Assembly (NCBI RefSeq): GCF_019884725.1 | Contig: NZ_CP082322.1 | Location: 1,054,001-1,118,000, forward strand | DNA from: Leucobacter tenebrionis | Lineage (GTDB): Bacteria; Actinomycetota; Actinomycetes; Actinomycetales; Microbacteriaceae | Length of the DNA: 64,000 nt | Direction: 5' to 3' | Shown here: positions 56,055 through 62,191 of the stretch, one piece after another | Numbering within the stretch: the first letter of the stretch is position 1 | How the letters are laid out: every line of letters begins with the position of its first letter | The notes under the pieces: generated by a model | The model's input: only the letters and a program-made list of their open reading frames with translations | Told to the model about the DNA's origin: nothing | Databases searched by the model: none | Made by a program: the position numbers and the translations under genes

Positions 56055-56116
56055 AACGCGGAGTCCCGATCTGCTGCCTCCCCCTCGGGCGAAGCAGCAG
56101 ATCGGGACTCCGCGTT
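56055..56116. repeat. 23-bp perfect inverted repeat after the formaldehyde dehydrogenase gene
   Basis: Arms 56055-56077 and 56094-56116, perfect, loop 16 nt; core CGGAGTCCCGATCTGCTGC. The right arm ends in a short T run (GTTTTCG), so it can also serve as a terminator for the plus-strand gene. Same family as 50979-51036. Confidence 0.95.
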
Positions 56117-56163
56117 TTCGGGCGCAGGCACTGCGTCGCTCACCCAGGCGAGCATCGACGCGG

Positions 56164-57087
56164 CTACACCGTCTGGTCCGACGGCTCCCCCGAAGCCGCG
56201 AGCGAGCGCAGGAAGTCGACGGCAGCCGCAACGGCGGGGTTCGGTTTCCGCCCCGCCCGATAGCGCAGCGCGATGCGGCGCACCCCGAGCCCGGGCGGCT
56301 CATGCACTTCGACGCCGTTCAGAGTCTGCTCCCGCAGAGCGAGCTGCGGCATGAGAGTGACGCCCTCACCGGCGGCGACGAGGGAGAGCGCGGTCTGGTG
56401 GTTCTTGTACCGGTGCGGGGCCGTGACCGAGTTGCGAAGGCCCCGTCGCACCCGTCGCACCGCGTGCGACGCGCCGGCCCCGGAGTCGACCTCGAGCCAC
56501 GGAAGCCGTAGGTTCTCGAGCTCCACGACACCCATCGCGGCCTGGGTGCCCGCGGGCGCGACCAGCACCCACGGATCGTCGAGCAGCGGGGCCTCCCGTA
56601 CTCCCGGCCCGAGCGGGGCCGGATCGACGGACTCGTCGAACTCCGTGGCGATGAGATCGAGGTCCGCGGTACGGAGCGCGCGCAGCAACTGGGTCTGCTC
56701 GGCTTCGACCACGAGCAGATCGACACCCGAGAGCTCGCTCCGCCACTGCGGAAGCGACGGCGCGAGCAGGCCGCCGATGAAGCTCTGGAACGCGCCGAAT
56801 CGCACGCGCCCGCTCGGCAGGTCGCTCACCGCACCGACCCGCAGGGCCGCCTCGTTGACCTCTCGCTCGACGTTCTCGGCGAGCTCGATCAGCTCGCGGC
56901 CGGCGGCGGTCGGCACGATGCCTCGGGGGCTGCGCTCCACCAGTGGAACACCCACCTCCGCCTCGAGCCTCGCGAGCTGCTGCGATACCGCGGAGGGCGT
57001 GAGCCCCAGCACATCGGCCGCCGCCAGCACACCCCCGCTGCGCGAGATCTGGAGGAAGTACTGCAGGCGCGCGACGTTGATCCTCAT
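56164..57087 (-). CDS. LysR-family transcriptional regulator
   Basis: 307-residue LysR regulator: N-terminal HTH (LQYFLQISRSGGVLAAADVL, TPSAVSQQLARLEAEVGV) and a C-terminal effector-binding domain. The start is placed at ATG 57087: the -10 TAGAAT ends 8 nt before it, whereas the GTG at 57093 is only 2 nt from it. It diverges from the small membrane-protein gene; a LysR box lies in the spacer. Effector unknown; it may act on the divergent gene. Confidence 0.86.
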   Translation of the reverse strand: MRINVARLQYFLQISRSGGVLAAADVLGLTPSAVSQQLARLEAEVGVPLVERSPRGIVPTAAGRELIELAENVEREVNEAALRVGAVSDLPSGRVRFGAFQSFIGGLLAPSLPQWRSELSGVDLLVVEAEQTQLLRALRTADLDLIATEFDESVDPAPLGPGVREAPLLDDPWVLVAPAGTQAAMGVVELENLRLPWLEVDSGAGASHAVRRVRRGLRNSVTAPHRYKNHQTALSLVAAGEGVTLMPQLALREQTLNGVEVHEPPGLGVRRIALRYRAGRKPNPAVAAAVDFLRSLAASGEPSDQTV

Positions 57088-57095
57088 ATTCACTT

Positions 57096-57101
57096 ATTCT
57101 A
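57096..57101 (-). promoter_or_regulatory. -10 element TAGAAT for the LysR gene
   Basis: Complement of ATTCTA; overlaps the left half of the LysR box, which suggests autorepression. Confidence 0.5.
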
Positions 57102-57120
57102 AATGCCCGATTCTCATTTA
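57100..57120. promoter_or_regulatory. LysR box TAAATG-N9-CATTTA
   Basis: A 6+6 bp dyad with a 9-bp spacer in a markedly AT-rich stretch (57088-57127), of the T-N11-A class bound by LysR proteins, between the regulator and the divergent membrane-protein gene. Confidence 0.6.
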
Positions 57121-57233
57121 TTCGATTGTGCTGAACCATTGTCGGGGCGCAGAATGGTGCTATTCGACGCCCGGGAAGCTCTGCTTCCGATCCGCGTCAA
57201 CCGTGCCCGCATCGAAACGCACAAGGAACACCG

Positions 57234-57857
57234 TTGGAAGACTTCGTCGGAGCCACGCTCGGCTGGCTCGGCACCGCAGGCACCTTCTCCGCCTACCTCA
57301 TGATCTGGCGCGGCTGGGCCTCGCCCACCGCTATCCGCTACGCCTCCCTCAACGCGATCGGCGGATTCATGGCGGCGGGCGGAGCGCTGATGTACGGCGC
57401 GTGGCCCGCGGTCGCGTCGAATCTGGTGTGGGGAGTCATCGGCGCCCACGGCGTACTGTGCGCGCTGCGGAGCCGCTGGGCGAGGATGCGCCTGGCTGCG
57501 CCGGGTGATCCCTCAGCTTCCCTCACTGCAGCATCCGCCACGCCTGCCGCTTCCACCGCTGACGCCCAGCAGGAGGAGCCGGCTGACATCCCGCCTGGCG
57601 CGTGGACCCCGAGCGTCACCGACGCCCTCGCGATCAGCCTGCCCTGGCTCGACCCCTCCCGCCACGTCGAGCCCGAGGACCCCTCAGCCTTCGACACCAT
57701 CCCGATCAGCCTGCCCTGGCTGCGAGCGGAGGAGGCTGCGGCGGCGGATGCTTCGGAAGCCGCGGCGGAGGAGGCCGAAGCGGCTGAAGCCGCTGCTTCG
57801 GGAGCCGCCGGGGCCGATCCCGAACCGACCCGGCCCCATCCCATTCCCGTGATGTAA
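57234..57857 (+). CDS. Small membrane protein with acidic Ala-rich tail, unknown function
   Basis: 207 residues. The first 85 residues form about three membrane helices (LGWLGTAGTFSAYLMIWRGW, ASLNAIGGFMAAGGALMYGA, VASNLVWGVIGAHGVLCAL), similar in outline to small CBU_0592-like membrane proteins. The rest is Ala/Glu-rich and contains two copies of ISLPWL (about residues 133 and 157). TTG start 57234 with AAGGAA ahead. Function not recognised. Confidence 0.65.
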   Translation: MEDFVGATLGWLGTAGTFSAYLMIWRGWASPTAIRYASLNAIGGFMAAGGALMYGAWPAVASNLVWGVIGAHGVLCALRSRWARMRLAAPGDPSASLTAASATPAASTADAQQEEPADIPPGAWTPSVTDALAISLPWLDPSRHVEPEDPSAFDTIPISLPWLRAEEAAAADASEAAAEEAEAAEAAASGAAGADPEPTRPHPIPVM

Positions 57858-57909
57858 GCTCAGCGCCGAAGCGCGCCGACCCGGCGCCGCACGTTCGTGA
57901 GAGGGGCCG

Positions 57910-59100
57910 ATGCTCGGGATCGCAGATGTCGTCATCCTGATCCTGCTGCTCGTGGGCCTGGTAGCGGGGTTCAGAGCGGGATTCTTCTCGGCGCTCGGCA
58001 TGTTCTGCGGGCTTCTCGCCGGTGCGGCCGCCTCCCCCTGGGTGCTGCCGCTCATCGCTCGCGAGCTGCCCGAGGCCGGCTGGCGCAGCCCTGCGGTGAT
58101 CGCCTCCGCGGTGCTGCTGCTCGTGCTGGGCGCCTCGATCGGCGCGGGCATCGGCGGGATCGTGCGCCGCGGAGCAGATCGGATCCGCCTCAAGCCGCTG
58201 GAGCGGCTGCTCGGCGGCGCGCTCGGCCTGGTTGCGGCGGTGACCTCGGTCTCGCTGATCGGCGCGGGCGTCGCCGCCTCGGGCATCCCGGGAGTCTCCG
58301 CGGCCGCGGCCTCGTCGTCCGTGCTGCGCTACATCGACCGGGTGACTCCGGATCCGCTCGTCGCCGCAATGGCCCGGCTGCACTCGGCGGTGCTCGGCGA
58401 CACCGTCCTGCCGACGATCGACGGGCTGATCGACGGCAACCTCGTGCTCGCGGCGCCCGATCCCGCGCAGATCGACACCGACGATCCGGCGCTCTCCGCG
58501 GCAGCGGCGTCGGTGGCGCGCATCTCGGGGATCGCCTACGGCTGCGGCACCATCCCGACCGGCAGCGGTTTCGTCGTGGCCGAGGACCGCGTCGTCACCA
58601 ACGCCCACGTGGTCGCCGGTATCGAGACACCGCTGGTCGAACTGCCCGGAGAGCCCGCGCGCGACGGACGCATCGTGTACTTCGACCCCGTCGACGACCT
58701 CGCGGTCATCGCCGTCGACGTCGACGCGGCTCCCCTGCCCCTCGACGACGCCCTCGCACCCGGAGGAGTCGGCGCGGTGCAGGGCTACCCGCACGGCGGG
58801 CCGTTCAGCACGGTTCCGGCGGGAGTGCTCGCTACCGGCACGATCTCCGTCCCCGACATCTACGGGACGGGCGGATCGCCCCGCTCCGTGCACACGCTCG
58901 ACGCCGACGTGCAGCCCGGCAACTCCGGCGGGCCGCTGCTCACGGAGGAGGGCGCCGTCGCCGGCGTGGTCTTCGCCCGCGACACGGCACGCTCGGAGGT
59001 GGGCTACGCCATGACGCTCGCCGAGCTGCTGCCCGTGCTCGCGTCGGTCGACGGCTCCGCCGATCCGGCGCCCGTATCCTCCGGGCAGTGCGTCAGGTAG
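57910..59100 (+). CDS. MarP-like membrane serine protease (CvpA domain plus trypsin-like domain)
   Basis: 396-residue protein: four N-terminal helices of the CvpA family (residues 1-125) followed by an extracytoplasmic trypsin-like protease with triad His233 (VVTNAHVVAG), Asp263 (DPVDDLAVI) and Ser339 (VQPGNSGGP). Closest known type is Mycobacterium MarP, a periplasmic protease needed for acid and oxidative stress survival. Two cysteines (GCG near 212 and CVR at the end) might form a disulfide. ATG 57910 with GAGGGG ahead. Confidence 0.9.
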   Translation: MLGIADVVILILLLVGLVAGFRAGFFSALGMFCGLLAGAAASPWVLPLIARELPEAGWRSPAVIASAVLLLVLGASIGAGIGGIVRRGADRIRLKPLERLLGGALGLVAAVTSVSLIGAGVAASGIPGVSAAAASSSVLRYIDRVTPDPLVAAMARLHSAVLGDTVLPTIDGLIDGNLVLAAPDPAQIDTDDPALSAAAASVARISGIAYGCGTIPTGSGFVVAEDRVVTNAHVVAGIETPLVELPGEPARDGRIVYFDPVDDLAVIAVDVDAAPLPLDDALAPGGVGAVQGYPHGGPFSTVPAGVLATGTISVPDIYGTGGSPRSVHTLDADVQPGNSGGPLLTEEGAVAGVVFARDTARSEVGYAMTLAELLPVLASVDGSADPAPVSSGQCVR

Positions 59101-59266
59101 CCTCCTCGCGCGAGAGCGGCATCAGCGCTCGGAGCGGCCCCGGACGTCGATCTCACGTTTCGGGGCTCGCCGACGTCTTCACGGTACAGAGAGCGATTGT
59201 TGACGCCGGATCTCGCAGCAGACGAGACGGAAGCGCATTCGATGGGATGAACATGACTGGATCGAT

Positions 59267-59758
59267 ATGAAAGCCCCGTTCGAGACCGTGGTCGCCGATC
59301 ACGGCATCACCGTCCTCCGCGTCTGCCGATCCCTGCTCGGGATCCATGACGCCGACGACGCCTGGTCGGAGACCTTCCTCGCCGCGATGCGCGCCTACCC
59401 CGAGCTCTCGGACACGGCGAACGTCGAAGCCTGGCTGGTGACCATCGCCCGCCGCAAGGCGATCGACGTGCACCGTGCCGGGAAGCACGACCCTCTGCCG
59501 GTCGAGGAGCTGCCCGAGGCCCCGACGGCACTCGGGATCCCCGGCGCGAGCGACACCGATCTCTGGGAGGCGGTCGGCCGGCTGCCCGAGAAGCAGCGGC
59601 TCTCGATCACCCTCCGATACCTCGTCGGGATGTCTCACGCGGAGATCGCGGAGATCCTCGGCGGCACCGTCGACGCCGCCAGAAGAGCCGCCGCCGACGG
59701 ACTGAAGACCCTGCGAAGAACTTACCCGGGCTGCGCCGTGAAAGGAGCACGATCATGA
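59267..59758 (+). CDS. RNA polymerase sigma factor, ECF-like
   Basis: 163-residue sigma-70-family protein with region 2 (DADDAWSETFLAAMRAYPEL, VEAWLVTIARRKAIDVHR) and region 4 (RLPEKQRLSITLRYLVGMSH, AEIAEILGGTVDAARRAAAD). No anti-sigma gene is adjacent; instead it is joined by ATGA to ogt. ATG 59267 has no clear ribosome site. Infer control of an alkylation-damage response. The spacer 59101-59266 shows no gene. Confidence 0.85.
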   Translation: MKAPFETVVADHGITVLRVCRSLLGIHDADDAWSETFLAAMRAYPELSDTANVEAWLVTIARRKAIDVHRAGKHDPLPVEELPEAPTALGIPGASDTDLWEAVGRLPEKQRLSITLRYLVGMSHAEIAEILGGTVDAARRAAADGLKTLRRTYPGCAVKGARS

Positions 59759-60372
59759 CCGACACCCGAAGCGATGACGCCCTCACCGCCCCGGCAGCGC
59801 CCGTCGACCCCTCGAAGCTCGAGGAGCTGCACCGTCGCTTGGAGGCCACGGCGCAGGCCGAAGGTCTCGTCGAGGTCGCCTATCGGATCGTCGACAGCCC
59901 GGTCGGCGAGCTGCTGCTGGCGTCGACGCCGAAGGGGCTGATCCGGGTCGCCTTCGCGAACGAGGATCACGACCGGGTGCTCGAGACCCTGGCGATGAAG
60001 GTCGGCCCGCGCATCCTGCGCTCCCCCGGGCAGCTCGACACCGCCGCGCGCGAGCTCGACGAGTACTTCGCGCACCGGCGCGAGACCTTCGACCTGCCGC
60101 TCGACTTCTCGCTGTCGAGAGGGTTCCGTCAGCTGGTGCAGCGGCATCTGCCCGAGATCGGCTACGGCCAGACCCGCAGCTACAAGGAGATGGCCGAGAT
60201 GGTCGGCAGCCCGAAGGCCGTGCGCGCTGTCGGCAGCGCCTGCGCTACGAACCCGCTGCCCGTCGTGGTGCCGTGCCACCGGGTGCTGCGCACCGACGGA
60301 TCGCTCGGCGGTTACATCGGCGGCCTGGACGCCAAGACGACCCTGCTCGAACTGGAGCGGGGCGGATCATGA
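59755..60372 (+). CDS. ogt: Methylated-DNA-protein-cysteine S-methyltransferase
   Basis: 205-residue Ogt/AGT that repairs O6-alkylguanine by transferring the alkyl group to its own cysteine. Active site VVVPCHRVLR, helix-turn-helix arginine region and GYGQTRSYKEMAEMVGSPKA are present. An N-terminal extension of about 40 residues precedes the usual domain. ATG 59755 with AAAGGAG ahead; overlaps the sigma gene stop. Its original terminator is now 1.3 kb away because of the IS. Confidence 0.94.
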   Translation: MTDTRSDDALTAPAAPVDPSKLEELHRRLEATAQAEGLVEVAYRIVDSPVGELLLASTPKGLIRVAFANEDHDRVLETLAMKVGPRILRSPGQLDTAARELDEYFAHRRETFDLPLDFSLSRGFRQLVQRHLPEIGYGQTRSYKEMAEMVGSPKAVRAVGSACATNPLPVVVPCHRVLRTDGSLGGYIGGLDAKTTLLELERGGS

Positions 60373-60412
60373 CGGTGTTCTCGCGCGAACCCGGGCAACG
60401 TTCTGACTCATA

Positions 60413-60420
60413 ACGCCCTG
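60413..60420. repeat. Left 8-bp target-site duplication of the IS
   Basis: ACGCCCTG, repeated exactly at 61656-61663 on the other side of the element. Confidence 0.92.
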
Positions 60421-61655
60421 GGGTTATAGGCCAGAAAGAGTGGATGGAAACGGCGTCTAGCCGCGTGAACACGCGGTAAAACCGGGATCGTTATACCCCG
60501 GCACCCTTAACTGTGCCGAATCCCCTGAACTCGACCTTCTGCATGCTATGCGGGACCAAACTCGTGAAGAACGGGAAACACCCCTCAGGAACACAGCGTT
60601 GGCGATGCAAGAACTGCGGCACCTCGAGCGTTCGGAAACGCCCCGATCTCACCCAGCGTGAGCAGTTGCGCGAGTTCGTGTCCTGGCTCACGGGCAAGCA
60701 TTCTCAACCCGAGATCGATGGCACCCGGACCGGGCGCACGTTCCGCCGTAGAACGGCCTGGTGCTGGGGCATGCGGCCGACATTGCCGCCCTGCAAGACG
60801 ATCTTCCACGCGGTCATGGTCGATGGGATCTGGATCGGATCGTGGTGCTTGCTGATCGCGCTCTCCGACACCGGCCGGGTGCTCGCCTGGCAGTGGTCAG
60901 GCGGGGAAACCACCGCAGCCTGGGCCGCGCTGCTCGAGCAGATCCCGTCTCCCGGGGTGCTGGTCTCGGACGGTGGCAGCGGGCTCCCGTCCGCACTCCG
61001 GCAGGCATGGCCGCACACGCAGCATCAACGCTGTCTGTTCCACCTGCAACTGAACGTGACCCGGCACCTCACGAGGAATCCACGCACCAGAGCCGGGCGC
61101 GCCCTGCGCCAGCTCGTGATGCAGCTGGGCGAGGTCTGGGACGAGGACGCCGCGATCTCGTGGCAGATCCGACTCGATGAATGGTGGCGCGCATTCGGAC
61201 ACCTCACCCGCGAACGAACTCTGCTGAGAAACGGGAACTTCGGTTTCACCCATGACCGACTCCGCAAAGCCTGGCTCCTGGTCCGCAACGTGGTCAGGAA
61301 AAACCTGCTGTTCACCTACATCATCTACGGGAACCCACGCACGACCTCCCCGCTGGAAGGCGGCGTGAACGCGCAACTGCGAGACCTCCTCAAGCGTCAC
61401 CGCGGCATGAGCGAGGAGCACCGCAGGCGAGCCGCGGAATGGTTCCTCACCCTGCACGAACTCTCACTCGACGAGGCACTCAACACTGCCGCTCCGGAAC
61501 CGCAGAAGCCACCACCGAAACCACAGGAAGAACCCACCGGACCCGCCCTCTACGACACCGGCCTCGATGCCAGCGAAGGACTCTGGAAACGAACCGGCTG
61601 GGCCGGCCGGGCCTGAACACGCCCAACGCCATCCACTCTTTCTGGCCGGTAACCC
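60421..61655 (+). mobile_element. IS1249-like insertion sequence (IS256 group), intact
   Basis: 1235 bp. Terminal inverted repeats 60421-60447 and 61629-61655 match at 25 of 27 positions, with the inner 19 (GGCCAGAAAGAGTGGATGG) perfect. Flanked by 8-bp direct repeats ACGCCCTG. One intact transposase gene. The 8-bp duplication fits the IS256/IS1249 group. Intact ends, duplication and gene suggest recent insertion. Confidence 0.93.
60513..61616 (+). CDS. Transposase, IS1249 type
   Basis: 367-residue DDE transposase. N-terminal zinc ribbon (CMLCGTKLVKNGKHPSGTQR, WRCKNCG), acidic residues in VMVDGIWIG, LVSDGGSGLPSALRQAWP and TTSPLEGGVN, and the CLFHLQLN motif of the mutator/IS256-like fold. GTG start 60513; ends in a Pro/Glu-rich tail. 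Full-length with no frameshift, so probably active. Confidence 0.9.
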   Translation: MPNPLNSTFCMLCGTKLVKNGKHPSGTQRWRCKNCGTSSVRKRPDLTQREQLREFVSWLTGKHSQPEIDGTRTGRTFRRRTAWCWGMRPTLPPCKTIFHAVMVDGIWIGSWCLLIALSDTGRVLAWQWSGGETTAAWAALLEQIPSPGVLVSDGGSGLPSALRQAWPHTQHQRCLFHLQLNVTRHLTRNPRTRAGRALRQLVMQLGEVWDEDAAISWQIRLDEWWRAFGHLTRERTLLRNGNFGFTHDRLRKAWLLVRNVVRKNLLFTYIIYGNPRTTSPLEGGVNAQLRDLLKRHRGMSEEHRRRAAEWFLTLHELSLDEALNTAAPEPQKPPPKPQEEPTGPALYDTGLDASEGLWKRTGWAGRA

Positions 61656-61663
61656 ACGCCCTG
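61656..61663. repeat. Right 8-bp target-site duplication of the IS
   Basis: ACGCCCTG; see the left copy at 60413-60420. Confidence 0.92.
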
Positions 61664-61686
61664 AACGAGGTCCGCCGAGAACGCAA

Positions 61687-61728
61687 AAGCGGGGCCGATC
61701 AGTGATTTCTCACTGATCGGCCCCGCTT
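61687..61728 (+). terminator. Strong hairpin terminator
   Basis: 19-bp perfect stem, arms 61687-61705 and 61710-61728, four-base loop TTTC, with A-run before and TCTCGTT after. By position it was the terminator of the sigma-ogt operon before the IS inserted between them (24 bp after the right target repeat). Confidence 0.9.
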
Positions 61729-61732
61729 CTCG

Positions 61733-62179
61733 TTGGTGGGGCTCCTACGGACTTACTGCAATCAAAACGAGACAGTCCGCCGACTCGATGGCCTGGTGGC
61801 AGAGGCTCGATGTCAGATCAACGGTGCTGCGCCGCGACGCGTGCCTCAGCCTCCGCGCTCGGCGCGCAAAGGGAAGCACTTGCCTGCTGAGACGGAGCGG
61901 GCCATCGTCACCGAGTATCGGGCAGGGCAGACGATGAAAGCGATCGCGGCGAAGCACGGTATTCATCGCGTCACGGTCAGCGAGGTACTCGATAGGACGG
62001 GCACGGCGAAGCGGTCGAAAGGCATGAGTCCGAGCCAAGTCGACATGGCCGCACGCCTCTATGAGTCTGGCCTCTCGCTCGCGAGTGTCGGCGCGCAGCT
62101 CAATTTCGACGCAACAACGATCCGCACGATGCTTATACGAAGCGGCATAGCAATGCGTGACTCACATGGACGGTACTGA
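61733..62179 (+). CDS. Helix-turn-helix protein, possible recombinase or phage-type remnant
   Basis: 148 residues with two HTH-like segments: AIVTEYRAGQTMKAIAAKHG, IHRVTVSEVLDRTG and MSPSQVDMAARLYESGLSLA, GAQLNFDATTIRTMLIRSG, similar to the Hin/resolvase C-terminal DNA-binding domain. The start is uncertain: TTG 61733 or GTG 61736 come straight after the terminator with no promoter or ribosome site, so it may be a 5'-truncated recombinase. Base composition is noticeably less GC-rich than the left of the window. Confidence 0.55.
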   Translation: MVGLLRTYCNQNETVRRLDGLVAEARCQINGAAPRRVPQPPRSARKGKHLPAETERAIVTEYRAGQTMKAIAAKHGIHRVTVSEVLDRTGTAKRSKGMSPSQVDMAARLYESGLSLASVGAQLNFDATTIRTMLIRSGIAMRDSHGRY

Positions 62180-62191
62180 CCGGACTTCACG

